Source: JAENVT01 sp031370825 (lineage in GTDB: Bacteria; Actinomycetota; Acidimicrobiia; Acidimicrobiales; Ilumatobacteraceae). From it: 64,000 nt of DNA. The position numbers were made by a program, and so were the translations under genes. The stretch spans positions 1 through 64,000 of the forward strand of contig JANMRB010000157.1 of NCBI GenBank assembly GCA_031370825.1. Reading direction: 5' to 3'. The notes beneath the pieces were generated by a model. It saw only the letters and a list, made by a program, of their open reading frames with translations, was not told the DNA's origin and made no database searches. Positions 14,875 through 23,465 of this stretch are shown here, one piece after another (the stretch's first letter is position 1; each line of letters starts with the position of its first letter).

Positions 14875-16876
14875 TGGCAAGCTCCTTTGTGGGTTCGCCG
14901 CCCTGAGGCGGCGGGTCGTAGTCACTCTCGTCGGCAACCGAAGGCTCGAGGGCCCACGCGAAGATTCCCATCAACAGGATTGCCCCGCCGATAACGGTCA
15001 GCACGAGCGAGAAGATGACCCCGTAGGCCATGATCGGCAGAGCAATGGCCACAATCATCGGCCAGTACGACGCAGAAGGCATGTGGATGTTCTTGTCGGC
15101 GTTGGCCTCTTGCTCGGCGTGCAGCTCTTCTGCCGTTCGCACCTTGACAAGACGGGGCCCTGCGTCGGTGTCGACCTCTTCGTATTTGAGGTGGAAGTAC
15201 TCGTCGAGAGCGTGCACATGGGGAATGACGTCGAAGTTGTGCACCTTGGGCGGGTTGTTTGTCAGCCATTCGAGGCTGCGCGCATCCCACGGGTCAAGCG
15301 GCGCTTTAGCGCCCTTTCGGGTCGTATGCCAGACGTTGACCAGGAACACGAAGATGCTGGCGGCGAGAATGAACGAGCCGACGGTGGCGACGGTGTTCCA
15401 GAAGTGGAGGTTGAAGAACCCCTCGCCTGTCAGCTTCTCGGGGTACACCACCATGCGCCGTGGCTGGCCCTGCAGACCGAGGATGTGCATAGGGCCGAAC
15501 GTCAGGTTCATGCCGATGACCATCAGCCAGAAGTTCCACTTGCCGAGCCTCTCGTCGAGCATCTTGCCGAAGATCTTCGGCCACCAGTAGTAGAAGCCGG
15601 AGAAGATCCCGAACACCGCACCGCCGAACAGCACGTAGTGGAAGTGGGCGACGATGTAGTACGTGTCGGTCTGTTGGGTGTCTGATGGTGACACGGAGTG
15701 GGTGACACCCGAGAGTCCACCGATGGTGAACTCGACGATCAGACCGATGGCGAACAACATCGCCGTGGTGAAACGGATCTTGCCGCCCCACATGGTGAGC
15801 GTCCAGTTGACGATCTTCACCCCGGTGGGGATGGCGATCAACATCGTGCTGACCGAGAACACCGCAACGCTGACGGGGCCGAGGCCGCTGGCGAACATGT
15901 GGTGAGCCCACACCCCCCATCCGATGAAGCCGATGGCTGCGCCGGAGAACACGACGAACTTGTATCCGAACAACGGCTTGCGGCTGAACACCGGCAGCAC
16001 CTCGCTGACGATGCCGAAACTGGGTAAGACGAGGATGTACACCTCGGGATGGCCGAATATCCAGAACAGGTGTTGCCAGAGCAACGGGTCTGCGCCCGCA
16101 TCGACGTTGAAGAACTTGGCTCCGAAGACCCGCTGGAACATCAGCAGGAACAGGGCAACGGTGATGACCGGGATGGCGAACACCAGTAGGAACTGCACCA
16201 CGAGGATCATCCACGTGAAGATGGGCATCTTCATCAGGGTCATGCCAGGAGCGCGCATGTTGAGGATCGTGACGATGAGGTTGAGCGCACCCGTCAACGA
16301 AGCGATACCGGTGATCTGCAGACCGAGCGACCAGAAGTCGACGCCATGCGTCGGTGAGAAGAGCGCGTTTGCATTGGGCTGGTACATGAACCAGCCGCCA
16401 TCTGCGGCCCCACCGAGGAACCACGACGTGTTGAGGAAGATGCCGCCGAAGAGGAAGCACCAGAAGCCGAAGGCGTTGAGCCGGGGGAAGGCGACGTCGC
16501 GCGCGCCGATCTGCAGTGGCACGAAGTAGTTGGCCCACCCTGCCGCCATCGGCATCACGAACAAGAAGATCACGGTCGTGGCATGCATGGTGAACATCTG
16601 GTTGTAGAGGCTGGCGCTGAGCACGGTGTTGTCGGGGGCGGCGAGCTGCGTGCGAATCAGCAGCGCCTCGATGCCGCCGACGAGGAAGAAGAACACCGCC
16701 GCAGTGCCGTACATGATGCCGATCTTCTTGTGGTCGACGGTGAACAGCCACGACCGCCAGCCCGTGGTCGTGACCGGGCGGCGGAACACGCCGTACGACG
16801 AGGCGGGAGTGACGAATTGCGGCAGGTCGCCGCCCGGTAGGGCTGGAACTGTTGAGGGTCGTTCGATGATGGCCAT
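14867..16876 (-). CDS. ctaD: Cytochrome c oxidase subunit I (aa3/caa3 type)
   Basis: 669 residues. It is the catalytic subunit that reduces O2 to water and pumps protons, with twelve core helices plus a C-terminal extension of about two helices. All metal ligands are seen: low-spin heme His98 (MFTMHATT) and His413; CuB ligands His276 (GHPEVY), His325 and His326 (WAHHMF); heme a3 His411 (HFHYVLFGG). Tyr280, which cross-links to His276, is present. The gene overlaps ctaE and follows ctaC by 12 nt. Length and motifs are normal for actinobacterial CtaD. Confidence 0.98.
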   Translation of the reverse strand: MAIIERPSTVPALPGGDLPQFVTPASSYGVFRRPVTTTGWRSWLFTVDHKKIGIMYGTAAVFFFLVGGIEALLIRTQLAAPDNTVLSASLYNQMFTMHATTVIFLFVMPMAAGWANYFVPLQIGARDVAFPRLNAFGFWCFLFGGIFLNTSWFLGGAADGGWFMYQPNANALFSPTHGVDFWSLGLQITGIASLTGALNLIVTILNMRAPGMTLMKMPIFTWMILVVQFLLVFAIPVITVALFLLMFQRVFGAKFFNVDAGADPLLWQHLFWIFGHPEVYILVLPSFGIVSEVLPVFSRKPLFGYKFVVFSGAAIGFIGWGVWAHHMFASGLGPVSVAVFSVSTMLIAIPTGVKIVNWTLTMWGGKIRFTTAMLFAIGLIVEFTIGGLSGVTHSVSPSDTQQTDTYYIVAHFHYVLFGGAVFGIFSGFYYWWPKIFGKMLDERLGKWNFWLMVIGMNLTFGPMHILGLQGQPRRMVVYPEKLTGEGFFNLHFWNTVATVGSFILAASIFVFLVNVWHTTRKGAKAPLDPWDARSLEWLTNNPPKVHNFDVIPHVHALDEYFHLKYEEVDTDAGPRLVKVRTAEELHAEQEANADKNIHMPSASYWPMIVAIALPIMAYGVIFSLVLTVIGGAILLMGIFAWALEPSVADESDYDPPPQGGEPTKELASV

Positions 16877-16888
16877 CTGGGATCAGCC

Positions 16889-18139
16889 TTACTTCCGCTC
16901 GAGCAGGTAGGCGACGATCTGATCGATCTGATCGTCGGTGAGTTTCAGGTTTGGCATGCCACGGTACTTCCCGCCGTTCTCGTCCTTCTGCGCCTCGCTG
17001 GAGTACATCGGCTTCTTCGCCGGCGCATTGCGAACCCACTCACGCAGTTCGGCTTCGTTGAAACAGTCCGGTGTGACGCCCTTCAGGTACAACGCGCCGA
17101 ACTCCTCAGGGCTGGCATCATGCAGCGCCTTGCGGCAGGAATCGGTCAGCAGGTCGAACGTTGCTCCGGCGAACGTGGTGCGAGACATCAGGTGGGTCAG
17201 GTTCGGCGCGTTTCCGGCAATGACATAGAGATCGGGGAAGGCGATGACGGGCTTCGTGGAGTTGGTCCCGTCTGGGTTCTCGTCCATCAAACCGTTGACC
17301 TGATGACAACGAGAGCACTGCGTGCGGAACACGTCTTCGCCCTGCAGCGCAAGCGGATCGGTCGGCTTCGCAGCGGGTTCCAACTGGTTGGCGACCCACG
17401 TCGAGAAGTCGGCGGAGTTGAGGCCGACCGCGTCCATCCGCATCCGGGCATGGCTGAGACCGCAGAACTCCGTGCATTGACCCGCAAAGATGCCGGGATG
17501 ATCCGCTTCCATGCGCAGCGGATGGATTCGACCGGGCACTGCGTCGCGCTTGCCGTTGAGCTTGGGGATCCAGAAGGAGTGGATGACGTCGTTGCTGGTG
17601 ATGCGCAGCAGCACGTGGACTTTGGTCGGCAAGACCAGCTCGCCACTGGTCACGAGTGGCTCGGCGATTTCGACGCCACCGCAGTTCTGCACCGGGTACT
17701 CGTATTCCCACCACCACTGTTGACCCGTGACGTTGACGACACACTGCGTGTCGCTGGTCTTGGCAAGCGAGAACACCGTGCTGACCGTGGGAATCCCGAC
17801 GGCGATGAGGATCACAGCGGGAAGGATCGTCAGACCGATCTCGAGGGTTGGATTGCCGTGGGTCTGCCGCGGCATCTCTTGCCCGTGATCACGGAACCGG
17901 ATGACGACGTAGATGATCGCACCGAACACGATGAGGCCGACGATCCCGGCGACCAGAAATACCGGCCACTGCAGGTTCTGAATCTTCTGAGCGTTCTCGC
18001 CTTCCGGCTTGAACGTGTCTTGTGGGGCGTTACGGGCGCAGCCGCCGAGCACTGCTGCCGCAGCGATCACGGCCATGACAACGGCCGATCGCTGTTTCAC
18101 ACGTCGCACGGTACTCACTGGTTGTTCGACTCCGCTCAT
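16889..18139 (-). CDS. ctaC: Cytochrome c oxidase subunit II fused to cytochrome c (caa3 type)
   Basis: 416 residues. A lipoprotein signal (LGGC, C34) is followed by two membrane helices and the CuA domain, with ligands His187 (HSFW), Cys222, Glu224, Cys226, His230 and Met233 in GQCTEFCGLSHARM. The C-terminal 160 residues carry a covalent heme c site, CSRCH (275-279), with a likely Met ligand in RGMPNL near the end. An insert of roughly 70 residues with two further Cys separates heme site and Met ligand. It takes electrons directly through its own cytochrome. ATG is 2 nt after the stop of the upstream membrane protein gene. Confidence 0.96.
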   Translation of the reverse strand: MSGVEQPVSTVRRVKQRSAVVMAVIAAAAVLGGCARNAPQDTFKPEGENAQKIQNLQWPVFLVAGIVGLIVFGAIIYVVIRFRDHGQEMPRQTHGNPTLEIGLTILPAVILIAVGIPTVSTVFSLAKTSDTQCVVNVTGQQWWWEYEYPVQNCGGVEIAEPLVTSGELVLPTKVHVLLRITSNDVIHSFWIPKLNGKRDAVPGRIHPLRMEADHPGIFAGQCTEFCGLSHARMRMDAVGLNSADFSTWVANQLEPAAKPTDPLALQGEDVFRTQCSRCHQVNGLMDENPDGTNSTKPVIAFPDLYVIAGNAPNLTHLMSRTTFAGATFDLLTDSCRKALHDASPEEFGALYLKGVTPDCFNEAELREWVRNAPAKKPMYSSEAQKDENGGKYRGMPNLKLTDDQIDQIVAYLLERK

Positions 18140-18141
18140 CG

Positions 18142-19305
18142 CTATGGGACCATGATTTCGATGGGCTCCAAGCCTTCTACACCCGGCGCGGTGAAGGTGT
18201 ACGGCTGGGAGCTGGCGATCGATGGCTTGGGCAGCACGAAGGAGAGGAACTGGCTGCCGCCGGGATGCACGAGGGTCGTGCAGTTCTTCGGTCGCTCCTT
18301 GACCACGGTTCCGTTGATGTCCTTCTCGAACTCGCCCATGTTGATGGTCAGCCGCCGAGGCACCGAATCGCGATTCTTGTAGATCACGTTGACTACGTTG
18401 CCGCGCGAGACTGTGACCGGGTCCTGATTTCCAGGGATCCCCAGCTCATGGGCAGTGAGCTTGCCGTTTTCCAAGGTCACGGTGATCCCGATCGCAGCCT
18501 TGGACGCAACGGCCTGCGATCCCTTGTCGTCGATCTCGGCCTGTTCGCCAGGGCCCTCTTCGGCGAGGTCACACACGGCCCCGTTGTCGGATCCTGTCGT
18601 CGGGTGAGCCGGGATCGTGCGCTGGCCATCGACCGCCATCACTGCGCCGGTGCTGACGAGACCGAGCATTGCTATCGCGCAAACGCCGGTGATGACGCCC
18701 TTCTTGAGGCTCGGTCTCGATGCGAACAGGAACCCGCCGAACAGGACCAGCGCACCGGCGATGATGAACACGACCGGACCGCCGCTCTTGTCGATCCACA
18801 ACATGATGCGTGAGAACGAGTAGATGATCGCAGCGAGCCCTGCTGCGGCAAGCACAGGAAACTCGATGGGGTGAAGCATTCGCTTGCGGAGGTCGGCGTT
18901 GTATGCAGCGTCTGTCGAAGCCCGTTCGCTCCAGCCGTGCACCATCCACTCGACGGCAGCCGCCAGCAACAGCACGACACCGGCCTTGAACACGATCGGC
19001 TTCGAGACTGCACCGACGGCGATTGCTCCCACGGCAACTGCGCAGAGAGCCGGCCACATGCTGCGTTCGACCGGAGGTTGCGCTGCCGGGGACGCAGTCG
19101 TGGCGTCGTCGGACATCGCCGACACGTTGCCGTCGCGGACCATGTAGTTGACGTAGAACAGGAAAGCGAACACGAGCGCCGCGGTGAGCAAACCCATGAC
19201 GCCGAGCCAACCGTCGGCACCTCCCTTGGACAGGCCGAAGATGACTGCAGCGACGACCGCCAACACGGTGGCCCCGAGGAAGAGTTTGGATCCTGTGGTG
19301 AACAT
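18142..19305 (-). CDS. Membrane protein with C-terminal cupredoxin-like domain, oxidase-operon encoded
   Basis: 387 residues, not a known oxidase subunit. Residues 1-55 hold two helices, about 80-245 several more (including KPIVFKAGVVLLLAAAVEWM and a stretch matching typical membrane segments near 150-215), and residues about 255-387 form a soluble beta-rich domain. That domain resembles a cupredoxin fold by pattern (ITVTLENGKLTAHEL, then VNVIYKNRDSVPRRLTINMG), but I cannot place a full His/Cys/His/Met copper set. It contains one Cys in NCTTLVHPGG. It is encoded between the subunit III paralogue and ctaC with gaps of 13 and 2 nt, so it is cotranscribed with the oxidase. It may be an electron-transfer, copper-delivery or structural partner of the ligand-less oxidase paralogues (inference). 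Confidence 0.75.
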   Translation of the reverse strand: MFTTGSKLFLGATVLAVVAAVIFGLSKGGADGWLGVMGLLTAALVFAFLFYVNYMVRDGNVSAMSDDATTASPAAQPPVERSMWPALCAVAVGAIAVGAVSKPIVFKAGVVLLLAAAVEWMVHGWSERASTDAAYNADLRKRMLHPIEFPVLAAAGLAAIIYSFSRIMLWIDKSGGPVVFIIAGALVLFGGFLFASRPSLKKGVITGVCAIAMLGLVSTGAVMAVDGQRTIPAHPTTGSDNGAVCDLAEEGPGEQAEIDDKGSQAVASKAAIGITVTLENGKLTAHELGIPGNQDPVTVSRGNVVNVIYKNRDSVPRRLTINMGEFEKDINGTVVKERPKNCTTLVHPGGSQFLSFVLPKPSIASSQPYTFTAPGVEGLEPIEIMVP

Positions 19306-19318
19306 TCGTGCCCCTCGC

Positions 19319-19909
19319 CTACTTCGTCACGTACACCACGAACCACAGTGCGAAGAACAACGCACCGAGGAAGTACCAATACAGAGCATGCGCTGACACG
19401 ATCTCGCGATCCGACGTTCGACCACCCATGTAGCGAAACGCCGTGATCACGCTGAAGCCGATACCGATGATCAACAGCAACATGAACGTGCCGGTGATCG
19501 CATAGAACATCGAGTTGTACGCCGTCGGCGTCTTGCCGGCGATCGGCAGCTTCATGCGGACGTAGATGAACGCCTGTGCATTGACGATCGCTGCGCCGAT
19601 CACCGCGACGAGCGTCAGTCCGAGCGCCGCCTGGCTGCGGGCGTCGCGCCGTGCAGCATGCACCGTCCACTGGGCGAAGACGAAGATGAGGACGAACGCC
19701 AACAACATCGTGTTGGCCGGCACCATCGGGACCTTGGTGCCCTTGGGAATCCAGCGACCGCCTGGAACGTCGATGGCGTTGGTTCGAAAGCGCATCCACA
19801 GCGCCAACATCGCCCCGATCAGCGAGCCGGCGGCCACGCACCCCAGAGCGGTGCCGACGAAGACCTGGCGTCGCGGGGCCGGCGGCGCAGCAGAGGGCAG
19901 AGCGAGCAT
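19319..19909 (-). CDS. Cytochrome oxidase subunit III paralogue lacking the conserved Glu and His
   Basis: 196 residues with five membrane helices, aligning with ctaE over the helix III-V region. In the true subunit III the motif reads GAQVYEF; here it reads NAQAFIY, so the proton-path Glu is Ile. The GFHGIHVTVG motif reads ITGTFMLLLIIG, losing both His. The end (SAHALYWYFLGALFFALWF) keeps the subunit III pattern. ATG at 19907-19909 overlaps the stop of the subunit I paralogue (TGATG). The frame continues upstream only as a shadow. The pair is coupled and presumably forms a complex with its ligand-less subunit I. Confidence 0.78.
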   Translation of the reverse strand: MLALPSAAPPAPRRQVFVGTALGCVAAGSLIGAMLALWMRFRTNAIDVPGGRWIPKGTKVPMVPANTMLLAFVLIFVFAQWTVHAARRDARSQAALGLTLVAVIGAAIVNAQAFIYVRMKLPIAGKTPTAYNSMFYAITGTFMLLLIIGIGFSVITAFRYMGGRTSDREIVSAHALYWYFLGALFFALWFVVYVTK

Positions 19910-21528
19910 CAGCCATCCCTCCGTGGCTTCAAGTCGAGCAGCGGTTCGGCGGACGCCACGGTGTGCACATCGCCGAAGTTTGCATATGGCGCGGGTGACG
20001 ACGTAGCCCACTCGAGCGTCTGACCGTCCCACGGGTCGTCACCCGAAGCGTCTCCCCGGCTGAACGAGCGCGCCGCGAGTGCGACGAAGGCGACGACCGT
20101 GACGAGCATCAGCACATGACCGGCGGCCGCAAGACCGTTCCACAGGTTCTGCGGGCCTGAGTAGTCGAACTCGGTGGCGTTGCCGGGCTGCTTCGCAAAT
20201 CCGGCGATGAGGTAGGGCAACGAGGCGAGCACGGTGGCGATGAAGCCCAGCGCGGCGAGTGGCATGACGAGCTTGTCGGGGATCAGTCGACCCCACAGCT
20301 TGGGACCCCAATAGGTGATGGCTCCGAGGCCGCTGAGCACAGCGCCGTAGACGATGTAGACCCAGACACCTTCCTCGAACACCGTTCCTGCTAGTTGGGC
20401 GTCGCCTACCTGGTAGATGGCGTTGGCGAGGATGCCGACGAAGACCATCAGCGCTCCGAGCAGGCCGAACAGCAGCGGCGCAATGATCCGAGGCCTGGCG
20501 CCGCGCATCGAGAGTGCGCCGAGAGAGACGACGATGAAACCGCCGAGAATCGGCAACAGGTTGAAGAGCGCATATGGCACGATGTCGCTGAGCCACGGGC
20601 CCAAGGACGCGTGGCTGATGTCGCGAGACAGTGCTACAGGTTGTTGCAGCACGGCACCCAAGGCGGCGCTGATGCCGACCAGAGCGATGCCGGTGAACAC
20701 GACGCCCCGCATCGCGAGCTTGCGTCCACTGGCCACGGCAATCACTTCGGCGGCGAACCCGAACACTGGAACCGCGTAGACGAACGTTGCCGGCTGGGTG
20801 AACCCGAAACCGATCCAATCATTGATCGCCTGATTCCCTCCGAAGCCGACGCGGCTGTAGCGGTAGTCGAGGTAGGTGAAGATCGAGGCGCCCACGACCG
20901 CGGGAAGCACCAGCAGCAGGCCGAGCGAGCCAACGAGCGCTGACCAGCTGAAGACCGGAACGCGTCGCATGTTCATTCCCGGAGCCCTGGTCGTGAGCAC
21001 GGAGGTTGCCAGCGAACCTGCAGCTGCTGCCAAACCGAGCAGCAGAACGATGTGGCTGACCAGGAACAGGCCGACGAACTTGGGATCGCCACCACCGGGG
21101 CCGCCGTTGGCTGCGATCGAGATCACTACCAGTACAGCGCCGACGAACCACGTCCAGAATCCGGCGGCCGCGAGCCGGGGGAAGGTCAACGACCGCGCCC
21201 CGAGCTGAAGCGGGACGATGGCGATGGCGACACCGAGCAACAGCGGCACCAAGACGATGCACGTGAGGCCGATCCTGTAGAGCGAGAACAGCTGCGGAAT
21301 CGCGTTGGAATCGAGCATCGAACCCTTGGCGTCGATGCGTTCGATCCCGAGCAGCGCTGCTATCACGATCAGGCCGAGCAGGCCGACGAGCGAGACGGCG
21401 ATGAACAGTCGGCCGATGCGTTTGTGATCGGTCGTCGTCAACCAATCGCCCACCGACGACACGCGAGCGCTGGGCGATGCTGTAACGCCCCCTGCGGCGC
21501 CGGCGGCGTGCGTATCGATGGTGGTCAT
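19909..21528 (-). CDS. Heme-copper oxidase subunit I paralogue with all heme and copper ligands replaced
   Basis: 539 residues. It clearly aligns with ctaD: WLTTTDHKRIGRLF matches WLFTVDHKKIGIMY, IVPLQLGARSLTFPRLAAAGFW matches in spacing, and YWGPKLWG matches WWPKIFG. Yet every ligand is changed. Tyr84 stands at the low-spin heme His98 position; Gln245 and Phe249 at CuB His276 and Tyr280 (HPEVY reads QPATF); Gln295-Gln296 at His325-His326; Gly387 and Trp389 at His411 and His413. It therefore cannot bind hemes or CuB in the known way. It has about twelve membrane helices. It lies between ctaB (122-nt gap) and its own subunit III paralogue. The role is unknown; structural partner, quinone/proton-related module or regulator are possibilities. 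Confidence 0.85.
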   Translation of the reverse strand: MTTIDTHAAGAAGGVTASPSARVSSVGDWLTTTDHKRIGRLFIAVSLVGLLGLIVIAALLGIERIDAKGSMLDSNAIPQLFSLYRIGLTCIVLVPLLLGVAIAIVPLQLGARSLTFPRLAAAGFWTWFVGAVLVVISIAANGGPGGGDPKFVGLFLVSHIVLLLGLAAAAGSLATSVLTTRAPGMNMRRVPVFSWSALVGSLGLLLVLPAVVGASIFTYLDYRYSRVGFGGNQAINDWIGFGFTQPATFVYAVPVFGFAAEVIAVASGRKLAMRGVVFTGIALVGISAALGAVLQQPVALSRDISHASLGPWLSDIVPYALFNLLPILGGFIVVSLGALSMRGARPRIIAPLLFGLLGALMVFVGILANAIYQVGDAQLAGTVFEEGVWVYIVYGAVLSGLGAITYWGPKLWGRLIPDKLVMPLAALGFIATVLASLPYLIAGFAKQPGNATEFDYSGPQNLWNGLAAAGHVLMLVTVVAFVALAARSFSRGDASGDDPWDGQTLEWATSSPAPYANFGDVHTVASAEPLLDLKPRRDG

Positions 21529-21551
21529 AGGCAGCGAACTCTTTTCGTTTC

Positions 21552-21571
21552 GGGCGCGCTGGCGCGCGCCC
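21552..21571. other. Perfect GC hairpin in the ctaB to oxidase-paralogue gap
   Basis: An 8-bp stem (GGGCGCGC/GCGCGCCC) with a 4-nt loop in the 122-nt gap after ctaB, about 25 nt before the start of the subunit I paralogue. No U-tract follows on either strand. It could be an attenuator, an mRNA processing site or a weak terminator that sets the ratio of ctaB to the downstream genes. Confidence 0.5.
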
Positions 21572-21650
21572 GATTCAGTGCTCGATCGGTTACGGACGAT
21601 TGGGTTACACCTGCGAGATTACCCATAGGCCGGCGCGCGGGCGGAAATCC

Positions 21651-22613
21651 TCAGACGCCCGAGCGCACCAGAATGTCGATCGTCATCGCGGCGAACAACA
21701 ACGTGACGTAGGTGATGCTGAACCCGAACACGCGCATCGACCGTTGCGGCGTCGGGTTTTTGCCGAGATCGACCGTGCTCCACAGGAACAGGCCTCCGGC
21801 GATGACGGCGGTGGCTATGTAGATCACGCCGAGATGGGCCACCGGGATCAGCACCAGTGTGAACGCGACCATCAGCACGGTGTACCCCACCATCTTGCGC
21901 ACCGTGACCTCGGCCGACTTCACCGCCGGCAACATCGGGACATTCGCTGCCCGGTAATCGTCGGCGTAGCGAATGGCCAGAGCCCAGAAGTGTGGGGGCG
22001 TCCACAGGAACATCACGACGAACAGCACCACAGGTGACCACGCGACGTCGTTTCGCACCGCGGCCCACCCGACCAGCACGGGCACAGCACCCGCTGCACC
22101 CCCGATGACGATGTTCTGGGTGCTCGTTCGCTTCAACCACAACGTGTAGACGAAGACGTAGAACAGCGTCGCCGACAGCGCCAGGACAGCCGACAACAGG
22201 TTGGCACCAGCCCACAGCACACCGAACGCGATGGCTTCCAGGGCGAGCGCGAAGATCAGGGCATTGCGCGGTTGGATGAGGCCAGTGACGAGGGGTCGCC
22301 CCTGCGTGCGCGGCATCAGCTTGTCGATGTCGCGGTCGACGACCATGTTGATGGCATTGGCGCCGCCGGCAGCCAGGGTTCCGCCGACCAGAGTGATCGC
22401 AACCAGCGACCAGGACGGCCAACCACGCTGCGCAAGCACCATGGTGGGCACCGTCGTGATCAGCAGCAGCTCGATGATCCGCGGCTTGGTCAGTGCGACG
22501 TAACCGCCGAAGGCGGTGGTCGGCGTGCGACGAGCGCCGTGGGCTATGCCGTCTCGACCGAGCCGAGAAGGGGCGAGCCGCGACGGCACAAGAGGACGAG
22601 CACCGACGGCCAT
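21651..22613 (-). CDS. ctaB: Protoheme IX farnesyltransferase (heme o synthase)
   Basis: 320 residues. It transfers a farnesyl group to heme b to make heme o, the precursor of heme a, in the membrane. Nine or so helices are evident. The UbiA-type prenyl-diphosphate motif N-x3-D-x3-D is seen as N89, D93 and D97 in NMVVDRDIDKLMPRTQGRPL. A second acidic region YADDYRAANVPMLP is also typical of CtaB. The start is ATG at 22611-22613, with TACCAT 6 nt upstream (leaderless); the frame runs open further upstream as a shadow of clpS. It is the first gene of the oxidase operon and divergent from clpS. Confidence 0.95.
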   Translation of the reverse strand: MAVGARPLVPSRLAPSRLGRDGIAHGARRTPTTAFGGYVALTKPRIIELLLITTVPTMVLAQRGWPSWSLVAITLVGGTLAAGGANAINMVVDRDIDKLMPRTQGRPLVTGLIQPRNALIFALALEAIAFGVLWAGANLLSAVLALSATLFYVFVYTLWLKRTSTQNIVIGGAAGAVPVLVGWAAVRNDVAWSPVVLFVVMFLWTPPHFWALAIRYADDYRAANVPMLPAVKSAEVTVRKMVGYTVLMVAFTLVLIPVAHLGVIYIATAVIAGGLFLWSTVDLGKNPTPQRSMRVFGFSITYVTLLFAAMTIDILVRSGV

Positions 22614-22619
22614 TGCACC

Positions 22620-22625
22620 ATGGTA
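22620..22625 (-). promoter_or_regulatory. Putative -10 box of ctaB (leaderless)
   Basis: Minus-strand TACCAT lies 6 nt before the ctaB ATG at 22613. Confidence 0.4.
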
Positions 22626-22653
22626 CGGGCGCGACAAGACGCCGGCCAAGCGG

Positions 22654-22659
22654 CAGAAT
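22654..22659 (+). promoter_or_regulatory. Putative -10 box of clpS (leaderless)
   Basis: CAGAAT lies 6 nt before the clpS ATG at 22666. The same hexamer sits 7 nt before the arfB start. Confidence 0.35.
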
Positions 22660-22665
22660 GGGAAC

Positions 22666-22962
22666 ATGGCCTCCATGCCCGCTCCTGTCGAAGTCGGCGA
22701 GATCGATGTCGACGACGAAATCGTGCCCGACCGGCCATGGATCGTGCTGGTTTGGAACGACCCGATCAATCTGATGAGCTACGTCACGTTCGTGTTTCAG
22801 AAGGTCTTCGGCTACAGCCTCGAAAAAGCCACGTCGTTGATGCTCGACGTGCACGAGAAGGGCCGCGCGGTGGTGTCGAGCGGTGCCCGAGAGAAGGCTG
22901 AGATCGACGTGTTCAGATTGCACGAGCACGGCTTGTGGGCCACGATGCAGCAAGACGACTGA
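22666..22962 (+). CDS. clpS: ATP-dependent Clp protease adaptor ClpS
   Basis: 98 residues. It delivers N-degron proteins to the Clp protease. The core reads WIVLVWNDPINLMSYVTFVF, with the N-D-P and M residues that form the N-end pocket, then KATSLMLDVHEKGRAVVSSG with the ClpS signature H-x-K/E-G. The start at 22666 gives a normal short N-terminus and has CAGAAT 6 nt upstream; the Met three codons later is an alternative. The stop overlaps the ATG of the DUF2017 gene (TGATG), a gene pair common in actinobacteria. Confidence 0.95.
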   Translation: MASMPAPVEVGEIDVDDEIVPDRPWIVLVWNDPINLMSYVTFVFQKVFGYSLEKATSLMLDVHEKGRAVVSSGAREKAEIDVFRLHEHGLWATMQQDD

Positions 22963-23459
22963 TGGCTCGCAAACGTGCCTTCATCCCACCGATCGAACGC
23001 GTTCGAGGCGGCTTTGCGTTCAACATCGGCGAGGATGAACGACAGCTGGTCTCGAGATTGCTCACCGAGCTCAGCCAACTCCTGATGGGTGAATCCGGTG
23101 ACCCGCGGTTGGTCCGCATCTTCCCGCCTGCGTACCACCTTGCCGACGATGCCGAGGCCGACGCCGAGTACCAGCGACTGATGCGTGAAGACCTCGTGGC
23201 CTCGAGGCTGTCGGGAATCACCACGGTCACCGAAGCCCTGCAAGCACCGGGACCCGTCGGCGAAGAGGCGATGATCGCATTCGTCCAGGCCATCAACGGC
23301 TTGCGTCTCGTACTCGGGACGATGCTGGACGTCGACGAGGATCACGACCCCGACGACATCGACGACACCGACCCGCTCGTCGGCGAGCATCACCTCTACA
23401 ACTTCTTGAGCTGGCTGCTCGATTGGGCGGTACGCGCGTTGGGCGAGCCGATCAAGTAG
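22962..23459 (+). CDS. DUF2017 family protein
   Basis: 165 residues, soluble and acidic (an Asp-rich stretch at about 125-140), with no known catalytic motif. The name comes from its conserved place behind clpS and from the family-like start (RKRAFIPPIERVRGGFAFNIGEDERQL). Translation is coupled to clpS by TGATG. A role linked to ClpS-dependent proteolysis is plausible from this linkage only. It ends 7 nt before the stop of the convergent degV-family gene. Confidence 0.8.
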   Translation: MARKRAFIPPIERVRGGFAFNIGEDERQLVSRLLTELSQLLMGESGDPRLVRIFPPAYHLADDAEADAEYQRLMREDLVASRLSGITTVTEALQAPGPVGEEAMIAFVQAINGLRLVLGTMLDVDEDHDPDDIDDTDPLVGEHHLYNFLSWLLDWAVRALGEPIK

Positions 23460-23465
23460 CCCGAT

